Assembly (NCBI GenBank): GCA_017744935.1
Contig: JAGIAI010000046.1
Coordinates: 1 to 40,413, forward strand
DNA length: 40,413 nt
Reading direction: 5' to 3'
Origin: Variovorax sp.
GTDB lineage: Bacteria; Pseudomonadota; Gammaproteobacteria; Burkholderiales; Burkholderiaceae_C
Shown piece after piece: positions 1 through 8,276 of this stretch. Position numbers and translations under genes: made by a program. The notes beneath the pieces were generated by a model, which worked only from the letters and a program-made list of their open reading frames with translations, had not been told where the DNA came from and searched no databases. Position 1 is the first letter of the stretch. Each line of letters opens with the position of its first letter.

Positions 1-2
1 AC

Positions 3-122
3 CTGGGGCCGTACGGCAAGCAGGTGGTGCTGTTCTACACGCAGACCAAGACGGTGACCGCGCGCTGGTTCGACGACGAGACCGTGGCGCACGGGGTGAA
101 TACGACGATCAGCCTGAAGTGA
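3..122 (+). CDS. C-terminal fragment of an unrecognised protein
   Basis: An open frame enters from the left edge and ends at TGA 120-122. It encodes about 39 residues and ends with NTTISLK. The fragment is rich in beta-branched and aromatic residues (for example VVLFYTQ and ARWFDDE), which suggests the last strands of a beta-rich domain. Codon use is GC-rich like the neighbouring genes, and the frame is not contradicted by a better one. I do not recognise the family from so short a piece, and no function is offered. The stop is followed by a gene-free stretch, so this is the last gene of its unit. Confidence 0.6.
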   Translation: MGPYGKQVVLFYTQTKTVTARWFDDETVAHGVNTTISLK

Positions 123-169
123 CGGGGCCGGGCATGCGCGCATTGCGCCGTGCTTTTGCCTCTCGGGTG

Positions 170-412
170 GGCCAAGGCCTGTGTGGGACTGCGGCCACGC
201 TTCACTGGGGCGGCCGGCGCTGCGCGCCGACTTCCCTGCGATGCTCGCGAGACCGGCCTGCGGCAGAACTCGCGACTCCGTCGCTCAAACAGCTGCCGCA
301 AGTCAGATCACGATGCGCGTGTGTGTCCTTCGGCACACCCGCGCAGGCCGGTCCCGCTGCGCTTCTCGGCGCCCCAGAGGCGCGCGGCCGCAGTCCCACA
401 CAGGCCTTGGCC
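170..412. repeat. Large branched inverted-repeat element (MITE/REP-like)
   Basis: The ends, 170-196 and 386-412, are perfect 27-base reverse complements. The match continues inward to about 212/370 with a few mismatches, giving arms of about 43 bases. Further nested inverted repeats lie inside: 216-220/224-228, 251-262/342-353, 260-267/293-300, and 315-325/334-344 (11 pairs with one mismatch around a TCCTTCGG loop). Some of these are mutually exclusive, so alternative folds are possible. It fills most of the 355-base gap (123-476) between two co-directional genes, and I see no believable gene in it. It looks like a non-autonomous mobile or REP-type palindromic element, or a structured RNA or terminator region. 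No flanking target duplication was identified. Confidence 0.75.
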
Positions 413-476
413 GGATACGGCGGGGGTGATCAACGGCGGTGGATACGCTGCGCCCCTAAAACGGACAATCATCACC

Positions 477-1631
477 ATGGACTTTGAACTGACAGAAGAC
501 CAGCGCGCCTTCGCCGACAGCGCACGCGCTTTCGCCCAGGCCGAATTCGCGCCGCACGCCGCGCGGTGGGACGCCGAGGCGATCTTCCCCAAGGAAGCGA
601 TCGCCAAGGCGGGTGAACTGGGTTTCTGCGGCCTCTACGCACCCGAGAGCATCGAAGGGCTCGCGCTGCCGCGCCTCGATGCGACGCTGGTGTTCGAGGA
701 GATGGCGGCGGTCGATCCGTCGACCACCGCCTTCATCACGATCCACAACATGGCGACGTGGATGCTCGGCACCTGGGGCGGCCCTGCGGTGCGCGAGCGC
801 TGGGGCGCCGATCTGACCAGTGGCCGCAAGCTCGCCTCGTACTGCTTGACCGAACCCGGTGCGGGCTCCGATGCCGGCTCGCTCAAGACTCGCGCCGAGT
901 TGCAGGGCAACGAGTACGTCATCAACGGCGGCAAAGCCTTCATCTCCGGCGCCGGTTCGACCGACGTGCTGGTGCTGATGGCGCGCACGGGCGGTGGCGG
1001 GCCGAGCGGCATCTCGGCCATCGCGGTGCCGGCCGATGCGCCCGGCATCAGCTACGGCAAGAAGGAACACAAGATGGGCTGGAACAGCCAGCCCACGCGT
1101 ACGATCAACTTCGACAACGTGCGTGTGCCCGTCGAGAACCTGCTGGGCAAGGAAGGCGAGGGCTTTCGCATCGCGATGAAGGGGCTCGATGGCGGGCGGA
1201 TCAACATCGCGACCTGCTCGGTTGGCGCGGCGCAGGGTGCGCTCGATGCGGCTCGGCGCTATCTGCATGAGCGCCAGCAGTTCGGCAAGCCGCTCTCGAG
1301 CTTTCAGGCGCTGCAGTTCAAGCTCGCCGACATGGCGACGGAGCTCGTCGCCGCGCGCCAGATGGTGCGTATGGCCGCAAGCAAGCTCGATGCGGGCCAC
1401 GCCGATGCGAGCACCTATTGCGCCATGGCCAAGCGCTTTGCGACCGATGCGGGCTTCACGGTCTGCAACGAGGCGCTGCAATTGCATGGTGGCTATGGCT
1501 ACCTGAGCGAATTCCCGCTGGAGCGGCTGGTGCGCGATGCGCGCGTGCACCAGATCCTCGAAGGCACCAACGAAATCATGCGAATGATCGTCGCCCGCAA
1601 GCTGCTCGAAGGCGACGCAGATATCCGATAG
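477..1631 (+). CDS. Acyl-CoA dehydrogenase, probably isobutyryl-CoA dehydrogenase
   Basis: This 384-residue cytoplasmic flavoenzyme would oxidise isobutyryl-CoA to methacrylyl-CoA in valine breakdown and pass electrons to ETF. The length is normal for acyl-CoA dehydrogenases. The FAD/substrate signature YCLTEPGAGSDAGS lies in the middle, QLHGGYGY near the end, and the catalytic base is Glu362 in LEGTNEIMRM. The ASYCLTEPG form and the neighbours (3-hydroxyisobutyryl-CoA hydrolase and 3-hydroxyisobutyrate dehydrogenase) favour the isobutyryl-CoA (ACAD8-like) type over a general short-chain enzyme. The frame stays open upstream to 150, but that part runs through the inverted-repeat element and does not resemble the family. 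ATG 477 (MDFELTEDQ) is therefore taken as the start. It is followed after 12 bases by the hydrolase gene. Confidence 0.9.
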   Translation: MDFELTEDQRAFADSARAFAQAEFAPHAARWDAEAIFPKEAIAKAGELGFCGLYAPESIEGLALPRLDATLVFEEMAAVDPSTTAFITIHNMATWMLGTWGGPAVRERWGADLTSGRKLASYCLTEPGAGSDAGSLKTRAELQGNEYVINGGKAFISGAGSTDVLVLMARTGGGGPSGISAIAVPADAPGISYGKKEHKMGWNSQPTRTINFDNVRVPVENLLGKEGEGFRIAMKGLDGGRINIATCSVGAAQGALDAARRYLHERQQFGKPLSSFQALQFKLADMATELVAARQMVRMAASKLDAGHADASTYCAMAKRFATDAGFTVCNEALQLHGGYGYLSEFPLERLVRDARVHQILEGTNEIMRMIVARKLLEGDADIR

Positions 1632-1643
1632 CAACCAGAACCA

Positions 1644-2759
1644 ATGACCGATCCCGTCGTTCTCTTCAACGAAATCAAGACCGCCAATGGCAAGCGCTTC
1701 GGCGTCGCCACGCTCAATTCACCCGCATCGCTCAACTCGCTCTCGGTGGCGATGGTGCGGCTGCTGATCCCCAAGTTGCGCGAGTGGGCGCAGGACGATG
1801 GCGTGGTCGGCGTGCTGCTGGATGCATCGGGCGAGAAGGCCTTCTGCGCCGGTGGCGATCTGCGCCAGCTCTATCAGACGCTGCTCGAATGCGGGCCCGC
1901 GCGCAACACCTACGCGGAGGAATTCTTCGCCGAGGAGTACGAACTCGACCACCTGATCCATACCTTCCCCAAGCCCTTCCTGTGCTGGGGGCACGGCATC
2001 GTGATGGGCGGCGGCGTGGGGCTGATGGCAGGCGCATCGCATCGCGTGGTGACGCTGCAAAGCCGTGTGGCCATGCCCGAGATCAATATCGGCCTCTATC
2101 CCGACGTGGGTGGAAGCTGGTTCCTGCGCCGCGCGCCCGGGCGTGTCGGGCTGTTCCTCGCGCTCACTGCGGCGCCCTTGAATGCGGCCGATGCGATTTT
2201 CTGCGGGCTCGCGGACATCGTGGTTCCGCACGAACGCAAGGCTCAGGTGCTCGAAGGCATTGCGGGTGCGGCCTGGCAGGGTGAATCGAAAGCGGATCGC
2301 GCGTTGCTGTCGCGCCTGCTTGCCAAGGCAGGCAAGGGCGCCGAGAAGCAGCCGTCGAAGCTGCGCGAGCATTTCGACGCCATCAACGATCTGATGGCGG
2401 GCGACGATCTGCTCGATATCGCGAATCGCCTGCGCCATCTGAAGTCGGACGATGCATGGCTGCAGACTGCAGGCGCCACCTTCACGAAGGGCTCACCGAG
2501 TTCCGCGGCGCTGTCCTTTGCGCTCTGGCAGCGGGTCACGCGCATGTCGCTGGCCGAAGTGTTCCGCCTCGAATACTGGGCGTCCCTCGGCTGCTGCGCG
2601 CACAAGGACTTTGCCGAAGGCATTCGCGCACTGTTGATCGAAAAGGATCGCAATCCGCGCTGGAGCCCTTCGTCGCTCGAAGAGATCACGCCCGAGTTCA
2701 TCGAGGACCATCTGCGCGTGCGTGCGCCGGGGCCACATCCGCTGGCCGCGCTCGTCTGA
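1644..2759 (+). CDS. 3-hydroxyisobutyryl-CoA hydrolase (enoyl-CoA hydratase/isomerase family)
   Basis: The 371-residue product would hydrolyse 3-hydroxyisobutyryl-CoA to free 3-hydroxyisobutyrate, the CoA-releasing step of valine catabolism. It has the crotonase fold. FCAGGDLRQLY (about residues 67-77) and the oxyanion-hole segment GHGIVMGGGVGLM (about 116-128) are followed by MPEINIGLYPDVGGSW, whose Glu146 and Asp154 match the catalytic pair of the hydrolase branch. The length also fits hydrolases (about 350-380 residues) rather than enoyl-CoA hydratases (about 260). It starts 12 bases after the dehydrogenase stop and ends 39 bases before mmsB, so the three genes are very probably co-transcribed. 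The alternative label, generic enoyl-CoA hydratase/isomerase, is less likely because of the C-terminal extension. Confidence 0.9.
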   Translation: MTDPVVLFNEIKTANGKRFGVATLNSPASLNSLSVAMVRLLIPKLREWAQDDGVVGVLLDASGEKAFCAGGDLRQLYQTLLECGPARNTYAEEFFAEEYELDHLIHTFPKPFLCWGHGIVMGGGVGLMAGASHRVVTLQSRVAMPEINIGLYPDVGGSWFLRRAPGRVGLFLALTAAPLNAADAIFCGLADIVVPHERKAQVLEGIAGAAWQGESKADRALLSRLLAKAGKGAEKQPSKLREHFDAINDLMAGDDLLDIANRLRHLKSDDAWLQTAGATFTKGSPSSAALSFALWQRVTRMSLAEVFRLEYWASLGCCAHKDFAEGIRALLIEKDRNPRWSPSSLEEITPEFIEDHLRVRAPGPHPLAALV

Positions 2760-2798
2760 ATTCCATTCATCGCCAACAAAGCAACGGAGACAAAGGAT

Positions 2799-3698
2799 AT
2801 GAAGATCGCATTCATCGGCCTCGGCAACATGGGCGGTCCGATGGCCCTGAATCTGAAGAAGGCGGGCCATGAAGTCCGCGGCTTCGATCTGTCTAAGCCT
2901 GCGTGCGAGAAGCTCGCCGCCGATGGATTGGGCATTGCCGCATCGACTGCTGAAGCAATCGCCGGTGCGGAAATCGTGATCAGCATGCTGCCCGCGAGCC
3001 AGCACGTCGAATCGCTCTATCTCGGCAGTGACGGCAAAGCCGGGCTCATGGAACAGATCCCCGCGGGCACGCTGGTGATCGACAGCAGCACCATTGCCGC
3101 TGCAACCTCACGCAAGGTGGCTGATGCCGGCGCCAAGCGCGGTGTCGCCGTCATTGATGCGCCGGTCTCCGGCGGCACGGGCGGTGCGATCGCGGGCACC
3201 CTGACCTTCATGGTGGGGGGCTCCGAAGCCGACCTCCAACGCGCACGCCCTGTGCTCGAGAAGATGGGGGCCAACATTTTCCACGCCGGCGCCGCCGGTG
3301 CGGGGCAGACGGCGAAGATCTGCAACAACATGCTGCTCGGCATCCTCATGATCGGAACCTCGGAAGCCATTGCGCTGGGCGTCGCCAACGGGCTCGATCC
3401 CAAGGTGCTGTCGGAGATCATGCGCCGCAGTTCGGGCGGCAACTGGGCACTTGAAAAGTACAACCCGCTGCCGGGCGTGATGGAAGCCGCGCCCGCTTCA
3501 AAGAGCTATGCGGGCGGCTTCGGCACCGACCTCATGCTGAAGGACCTCGGCCTCGCGCAGGAGAACGCAGCCGCCGTGCGCGCTGCCACGCCCCTCGGCG
3601 GGCTCGCACGCAATCTCTATGCGGCGCACAGTCTCGCGGGGCATGGCGCGCTCGATTTCTCGAGTGTCATCAAGCTGGTGCAGGCGAAGTCCGCCTGA
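2799..3698 (+). CDS. mmsB: 3-hydroxyisobutyrate dehydrogenase
   Basis: The 299-residue enzyme oxidises 3-hydroxyisobutyrate to methylmalonate semialdehyde with NAD+, and is the third valine-degradation gene here. The N-terminal Rossmann motif GLGNMG sits at residues 7-12. The substrate motif DAPVSGGTGGA is at about 120-130. The catalytic lysine is Lys173 in GAGQTAKICNN, and the late KDLGLA segment contributes to substrate binding. Length and motif order are those of the beta-hydroxyacid dehydrogenase family. A GGAGA ribosome-binding sequence stands upstream of ATG 2799. The usual partner mmsA (methylmalonate semialdehyde dehydrogenase) is not in the window. Related tartronate semialdehyde reductases share the fold, but the context favours MmsB. 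Confidence 0.93.
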   Translation: MKIAFIGLGNMGGPMALNLKKAGHEVRGFDLSKPACEKLAADGLGIAASTAEAIAGAEIVISMLPASQHVESLYLGSDGKAGLMEQIPAGTLVIDSSTIAAATSRKVADAGAKRGVAVIDAPVSGGTGGAIAGTLTFMVGGSEADLQRARPVLEKMGANIFHAGAAGAGQTAKICNNMLLGILMIGTSEAIALGVANGLDPKVLSEIMRRSSGGNWALEKYNPLPGVMEAAPASKSYAGGFGTDLMLKDLGLAQENAAAVRAATPLGGLARNLYAAHSLAGHGALDFSSVIKLVQAKSA

Positions 3699-3719
3699 GA
3701 CCGAACGCCGCGTGTGCCG

Positions 3720-4160
3720 TTACTGAGGTACGACGCGGGCCATGTGGCCCTGACCCTGGATGAATACGCGCTGGCCCACACGCAGGCCGGGCGTCGTGGG
3801 CTGGGTGACTTCCACCAGCACGCCGCTGTCGGTGCGCACGAAGATTTCCTGGCCGGGCATCTGTGCTGCGGCGTTGTTCGCGACCTGCGCACCGGCCATG
3901 GAGCCGCCGATTGCGCCTGCCACCATGGCCACGTCGCGACCCGTTCCGCCACCAATCAGGCTGCCGAGACCTACGCCGGTCAGGCCGCCGACCACGGCGC
4001 CCACGCCGGTGTGGGCTTCGCTGCGGATGGTGGTGGGCGTGATCTGCTCGATCTTGCCCTGCGTGATCGCCATCGGCGCCTGTGGTTGTGGCGCCGCGCA
4101 GGCGGTCAGCATCAGGGCCGTCGTGATGGCTGCAATGCGGCCGTGCAGTTGGAATGCCAT
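3720..4160 (-). CDS. Glycine-zipper outer-membrane lipoprotein (SlyB/Pcp-like)
   Basis: The 146-residue product begins with a signal peptide ending in a lipobox (LTAC, Cys21), so it should be lipid-anchored, probably in the outer membrane. A glycine-zipper segment of repeated small residues (VGAVVGGLTGVGLGSLIGGG and a second run after it, about residues 53-92) is typical of 17-kDa antigen/SlyB proteins thought to help envelope integrity. The C-terminal part (GQEIFVRTDSGVLVEV, then GQRVFIQG) is a small beta domain also seen in that family. AAGGAG lies about 11 bases before the ATG. It converges with mmsB across 21 bases. The exact role in the cell cannot be read from the sequence. Confidence 0.85.
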   Translation of the reverse strand: MAFQLHGRIAAITTALMLTACAAPQPQAPMAITQGKIEQITPTTIRSEAHTGVGAVVGGLTGVGLGSLIGGGTGRDVAMVAGAIGGSMAGAQVANNAAAQMPGQEIFVRTDSGVLVEVTQPTTPGLRVGQRVFIQGQGHMARVVPQ

Positions 4161-4311
4161 GGTGAACGTCGCTCCTTCGTTGAGATGAGTTGTCGTTTCG
4201 AGACTCCGAGGGGGAGTCTGACGCGAATCGTCATCGTCGCCAAGGGTATTCGGGGCGCTTCCTTCCTCGTACGGCTTCTGCTAGGGCGCGAAGCCCCGAA
4301 CCGGCATTGAG

Positions 4312-5049
4312 TCAGAACGCAAGCGTCGGATTGCGGTGCAGTTCGTCTCGCTTGCGCTGCTGGCGCACCAGGTCGCAGCGCGGGTGGCTGGCGTACTGCG
4401 GCTTGTCGCAATGAGCGGCTTCGCAACGTGCGGCAAAGACGAAGTTGAGTGTTTCGCAGCCGCTGCGCGGGTCGAGGGCGCCGACGCGGGTCGGGGGTAC
4501 TGCCCTGGGTGCCTGCCTGCGTTCAACCGGCGCGGGAGTGGGCGCCAAGGCGGCGACCGGGGGAGACGCCGCAGCAGGAGGCACCGCCGGACTGGCGGCC
4601 AGTGTGACTGCGGTCTCGCCTGGATCGAGCGAAGCACCCAGGGACACGGTTTCAGGCGTCGCGGACGATGCCTTGGGCTTCTTGTCGGTTGCGACAGCCA
4701 CAGGCGGCGCGCCAGTGACCGGCCGCTCGACATGGGAGACCACGGCCGCCGAGGGCACGGAAGGGGCGGGCTTGCGCAGCATATGCACGTACCACGCGGC
4801 GATGCTCGCCAGCAGCGCGAACACCGCGACACCGACGCCGACCCACAGCCCCATGAGCGACCGTGGTTCGATCTGCACTGGTGTGGCGATGTTCGCCGTC
4901 GAAACGACTGGGCGGGCCGGCATCGCCCGCATGGTTTCGAGCATCGACGGCTGGGTCGGGTGGAAATTCGGCAGCTTGCGCGCGCAGCCATGACAGAACA
5001 TCGCGGCATCGCGGTTCTCCGTCTGGCAGGCGGGGCAGATCACTGACAT
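4312..5049 (-). CDS. Zinc-ribbon, single-pass membrane protein of unknown function
   Basis: The 245-residue protein opens with a zinc ribbon: Cys5, Cys8, Cys19 and Cys22 form two CxxC knuckles. A short linker and one hydrophobic segment follow (about residues 64-90, LWVGVGVAVFALLASIAAWYV). Then comes a long Ala/Pro/Val-rich stretch that looks unstructured. The C-terminal tail has four more cysteines (in SGCETLN, ARCEAAHCD and HPRCD), perhaps a second metal or disulphide site. The ATG at 5049 is chosen because GGAG lies 8 bases before it; an in-frame GTG at 5058 is the alternative. It probably starts its own unit. I do not recognise a defined function. Zinc-ribbon/TM proteins of this plan are common and mostly uncharacterised. 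Confidence 0.75.
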   Translation of the reverse strand: MSVICPACQTENRDAAMFCHGCARKLPNFHPTQPSMLETMRAMPARPVVSTANIATPVQIEPRSLMGLWVGVGVAVFALLASIAAWYVHMLRKPAPSVPSAAVVSHVERPVTGAPPVAVATDKKPKASSATPETVSLGASLDPGETAVTLAASPAVPPAAASPPVAALAPTPAPVERRQAPRAVPPTRVGALDPRSGCETLNFVFAARCEAAHCDKPQYASHPRCDLVRQQRKRDELHRNPTLAF

Positions 5050-5284
5050 GGGCAGCACTCCGGGCGCGTCGGCGACGCGAAGCTTCTACTGTCGGCCGAG
5101 TGTGGCGCGAAGTCTGCCAGTTTTCGCCTACTTTTAGCGGGCCGTGCGAATGCCGTCACCACATGCAGGGGCAAGCCGCAAGCGTGCACATCCTAGTGCC
5201 GCTGCACGGGAAGCATGCGAAAACGCGCGTTGACTGTCTTGTGCCCCCCGCATTCCAGCAACCCAGCAATGAGGAGAGACAAGC

Positions 5285-6277
5285 ATGCGCTTCCGTTCGC
5301 GTCGTTCCTTTGCCGCCCTGTCCGTTGCCGCGCTCGCAGCCGCGGTACTCCTCCCGGCGGCGGATCCCGCATCTGCGCAGGGTTATCCGAGTCGACCGGT
5401 CACGATGATCGTGCCCTGGGGTGCAGGCGGCGGCACAGACGCCACTGCGCGAATTATCGGGAGCCTGCTCGAGAAGGAACTCGGCCAGCCGGTCACCGTC
5501 GTGAACCGCACCGGTGGAAGCGGCGTCGTGGGCCATGCGGCCATCGCATCCGCGCAGCCCGACGGCTACACCATCGGCCTCGCGACGGTGGAGATCGGCA
5601 TGATGCATTGGCAAGGCCTGACCGAACTCACCGGCGCCTCGTACACGCCGATCGGGTTGGTCAACGCGGACCCGGCGGGCGTGCAGGTGCGCGCCGATGC
5701 GCCGTACAAGACCGTCAACGACCTGCTGGCCGCCATCAAGGCCAATCCCGGCAAGATGAAAGCCTCGGGCACAGGGCAGGGCGGCATCTGGCACCTGGCT
5801 ATCGCAGGCCTGTTGCGCGATCAGAAGATGGATCCGGCCGCCGTGCCCTGGGTGCCGAGCAACGGCGCAGCCCCCGGCTTGCAGGACATGGTCGCCGGCG
5901 GCGTCGACATCGCGCCGGTGTCTCTCCCCGAGGCGCGATCGCTCATCGATGCCGGCAAGGTGAAGAGCCTGGCGATCATGGCCGACAAGCCCTCGGCGCT
6001 GTACCCCAATGTGCCGACGCTCAAGTCGGCAACGGGCAGCGACTGGACCATCGCTGCATGGCGCGGCATCGTCGCGCCCAAGGGCATCCCGAACGATATC
6101 CGCGACAAGCTGGTGGCCGGCATCCAGAAGGTCGCGGGGAGCAAGGAGTACGCCGACTTCATGGCCTCGCGCGGCTTTGGCGTGATCTATGCCGGTCCGG
6201 ATGACTTCGCGAAGTTCATGGCCAAGTCCGACGCCGAGCTCGGCGCCACGATGAAGGCCGTCGGCATCGCGAAGTAG
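5285..6277 (+). CDS. Periplasmic tricarboxylate-type receptor (Bug/TctC family)
   Basis: The 330-residue protein is the solute-binding part of a tripartite tricarboxylate transporter. It has a Sec signal peptide (basic start, hydrophobic core, cleavage near ASAQG). The mature N-terminus carries the family signature YPSRPVTMIVPWGAGGGTD, and QPDGYTIG follows at about residue 95, both part of the carboxylate-binding cleft. AGGAGAGACAAGC before the ATG gives a good ribosome-binding site (GGAG). The TctB and TctA genes follow at once, so unlike the other three Bug receptors in this window it has a transport partner beside it. The ligand is unknown: family members bind citrate, other carboxylates, amino acids or aromatic acids. 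Confidence 0.92.
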   Translation: MRFRSRRSFAALSVAALAAAVLLPAADPASAQGYPSRPVTMIVPWGAGGGTDATARIIGSLLEKELGQPVTVVNRTGGSGVVGHAAIASAQPDGYTIGLATVEIGMMHWQGLTELTGASYTPIGLVNADPAGVQVRADAPYKTVNDLLAAIKANPGKMKASGTGQGGIWHLAIAGLLRDQKMDPAAVPWVPSNGAAPGLQDMVAGGVDIAPVSLPEARSLIDAGKVKSLAIMADKPSALYPNVPTLKSATGSDWTIAAWRGIVAPKGIPNDIRDKLVAGIQKVAGSKEYADFMASRGFGVIYAGPDDFAKFMAKSDAELGATMKAVGIAK

Positions 6278-6287
6278 CGCGAAGCCG

Positions 6288-6761
6288 ATGAGATTCAACG
6301 ACGCGATTTTTGGCGCGCTGCTCCTCGTCCTCGGCGCGGCCGTGCTCATGGTCGTGCAGGGCTATCCGAAGATCCCGGGCCAGCAGGTCGGCCCGGCGTT
6401 GTTCCCCGGGCTGATCGCGGCGGCACTGTGCGTATGCGGTGCACTGCTGGTGCTGCGTGGCTGGCGCGAACGGGCGGCGGCGCCATGGGCGCAGGCCGGC
6501 GAGTGGGTGCGGTCTCCCCGCCACCTGGGGGCCTTCATCATCGTGATCGGCAGCGTGGTCTTCTACATCCTCGCTGCGGACAAGCTCGGATTCCTGATCG
6601 CTTCGACGGTGGTGCTCACGGCGGTCATGCTCGCGCTGCGAGTGCGTCCCGGCCGGGCCGTGCTGATCGCGGTCATCGCGACGCTGATGATCCACTTTGC
6701 CTTCTACAAGCTGCTGCGGGTGCCGTTGCCGTGGGGCATGCTCGCGCCCTATGCCTGGTAG
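6288..6761 (+). CDS. tctB: Tripartite tricarboxylate transporter small membrane subunit TctB
   Basis: The 157-residue product has the four-helix plan of TctB: a hydrophobic first helix (DAIFGALLLVLGAAVLMVVQG), a second (GPALFPGLIAAALCVCGALLVL), and two more after a basic loop near the middle. The GPALFPGLIA motif is typical of the family. It is the small membrane partner of the large TctA subunit and sits between the receptor and TctA genes, with gaps of 10 bases before and about 18 after. There is no strong ribosome-binding sequence, which fits translation coupled to the receptor gene. Placement in the inner membrane is inferred from the helices. Confidence 0.88.
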   Translation: MRFNDAIFGALLLVLGAAVLMVVQGYPKIPGQQVGPALFPGLIAAALCVCGALLVLRGWRERAAAPWAQAGEWVRSPRHLGAFIIVIGSVVFYILAADKLGFLIASTVVLTAVMLALRVRPGRAVLIAVIATLMIHFAFYKLLRVPLPWGMLAPYAW

Positions 6762-6779
6762 ACAAACGAGTTGTCATCC

Positions 6780-8276
6780 ATGTCGAACGCACTCGCACAA
6801 GCCTTCGCAATGGTGTTCGATCCCTACACCCTCGTGGTGATGGTGGTCGCATCGCTCTTCGGTCTCTTCGTGGGCGCGGTGCCCGGGCTGACGGCCACCA
6901 TGGCGGTGGCGCTGCTGGTGCCGGTGACCTTCTTCATGTCGCCGATCCCGGCCATCGCCGCGATGGTGACAGCCACCGCGATGGCGATCTTCTCGGGCGA
7001 CATCCCCGGCTGCCTCCTGCGCATTCCGGGCACGCCGGCTTCGGCGGCCTATACCGACGAGGCCTTCGCGATGACGCGCAAGGGGCAGGCAGAACTGGCA
7101 CTCGGCGCGGGGCTGGTGTTCTCGGCAGTGGGCGGCCTCTTCGGCACCGCGGTGCTGATCGTGGCGTCGCCCGCGCTGGCTGAGTTCGCGCTCAACTTCA
7201 GTTCGTTCGAGTACTTCTGGCTGGTGCTGCTCGGGCTGACCTGCGCGGTGTTCATCACTTCCGACCAGCCGCTCAAGGGCGTGATCACGCTGATGCTCGG
7301 CTTGCTGGTGGCCTGCGTCGGCCTTGGCAATCCAGCGGGCTTTCCGCGCTTCACTCTCGGCAACACCGAGATGACCGGCGGCATCGGCATGATCCCGATG
7401 ATGATCGGCATGTTCGCGATCTCGGAGGTCATCCGCTTCGCGGTGGACACCGCGCCGCCCGCGCAACTGGTGGTGGAGAAGGTCGGCAGCGTCATGGCGG
7501 GCCAGTGGGCCCTCGCAAAGAAGTACCCGGTGCAGATCCTGCGCGGCAGTTCGCTCGGGACGCTGGTCGGGGCGCTTCCGGGTGCCGGCGCAGACATCGC
7601 CGCGTGGATGTCCTATGCGATGAGCAAGAAGTTCTCGAAGGAACCCCAGAAGTTCGGCACCGGCCATGTCGAGGGCATCGTCGAATCGGGCTCGGCCAAC
7701 AACAGCGCGCTCGCGGGTGCGTGGATTCCGGCGCTCGTGTTCGGCATTCCGGGCGACTCGATCACCGCGATCGTGATCGGCGTGCTGTACATGAAGAACA
7801 TGAACCCGGGGCCGACGCTGTTCACCACGAATCCCCAGAACATCTACGCGGTGTTCATGCTGTTCGTCATCGCCAACATCATCATGATTCCGCTGGGCAT
7901 CATGTGCATCAAGGTTGCCAAGCGTATTCTTCAGGTGCCACGCAACGTGCTCATGCCGATCATCCTGATCTTCTGCATCGTGGGCACCTTTGCGATCAAC
8001 AACTCGCTCTTCGACGTCGGCGTGATGCTGGTGGCGGGCCTGATCGCGTACCTGCTCGAAGAGAACCGCTTTCCGATCGCGCCGGCGATTCTCGGCGTGG
8101 TCCTCGGCGGCATGCTGGAGGAGAACTTCATTACCTCCATGATCAAGTCGGACGGCAGCCTCACGGCCTTCGTATCGCGGCCGATCGCCGCGGGCCTGGC
8201 TGCCTTGACGCTTCTCGTGTGGCTGTGGCCGCTCGTCAAGTCGATGCGAACCGTCAGGCCCCGAGCTGTGCCTTGA
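6780..8276 (+). CDS. tctA: Tripartite tricarboxylate transporter large permease subunit TctA
   Basis: The 498-residue integral membrane protein forms the transport channel of the TctABC system and moves the receptor-delivered carboxylate with cations. Family motifs are clear: GAVPGLTATMAVALLVP near the N-terminus, IFSGDIPGCLLRIPGTPAS, and in the second half GALPGAGADIAAWMSY and a matching GIPGDS, reflecting the internal repeat of TctA. About 10-12 hydrophobic segments span the length, which is normal for TctA. ATG 6780 is preferred; an in-frame TTG at 6771 would add three residues. The last 23 bases overlap the end of the convergent dienelactone-hydrolase gene, so no separate terminator fits between them. 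Confidence 0.92.
   Translation: MSNALAQAFAMVFDPYTLVVMVVASLFGLFVGAVPGLTATMAVALLVPVTFFMSPIPAIAAMVTATAMAIFSGDIPGCLLRIPGTPASAAYTDEAFAMTRKGQAELALGAGLVFSAVGGLFGTAVLIVASPALAEFALNFSSFEYFWLVLLGLTCAVFITSDQPLKGVITLMLGLLVACVGLGNPAGFPRFTLGNTEMTGGIGMIPMMIGMFAISEVIRFAVDTAPPAQLVVEKVGSVMAGQWALAKKYPVQILRGSSLGTLVGALPGAGADIAAWMSYAMSKKFSKEPQKFGTGHVEGIVESGSANNSALAGAWIPALVFGIPGDSITAIVIGVLYMKNMNPGPTLFTTNPQNIYAVFMLFVIANIIMIPLGIMCIKVAKRILQVPRNVLMPIILIFCIVGTFAINNSLFDVGVMLVAGLIAYLLEENRFPIAPAILGVVLGGMLEENFITSMIKSDGSLTAFVSRPIAAGLAALTLLVWLWPLVKSMRTVRPRAVP

Noticed and set aside
150..476. N-terminal extension of the acyl-CoA dehydrogenase frame
   Set aside because: It is read through the inverted-repeat element and has no similarity to the family; the ATG at 477 gives a standard-length enzyme.
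456..1634. Long minus-strand open frame opposite the acyl-CoA dehydrogenase gene
   Set aside because: It mirrors the real gene's codon pattern in high-GC DNA, has no recognisable domain, and the plus-strand product matches a family end to end.
4201..4219. Small hairpin AGACTCC / GGAGTCT before the glycine-zipper lipoprotein gene
   Set aside because: A seven-pair stem without neighbouring features; no riboswitch or terminator pattern, so likely chance.
4249..4300. Inverted repeat TTCGGGGC / GCCCCGAA downstream of the zinc-ribbon gene
   Set aside because: The loop is about 36 bases and there is no T-run, so it is not convincing as a terminator.
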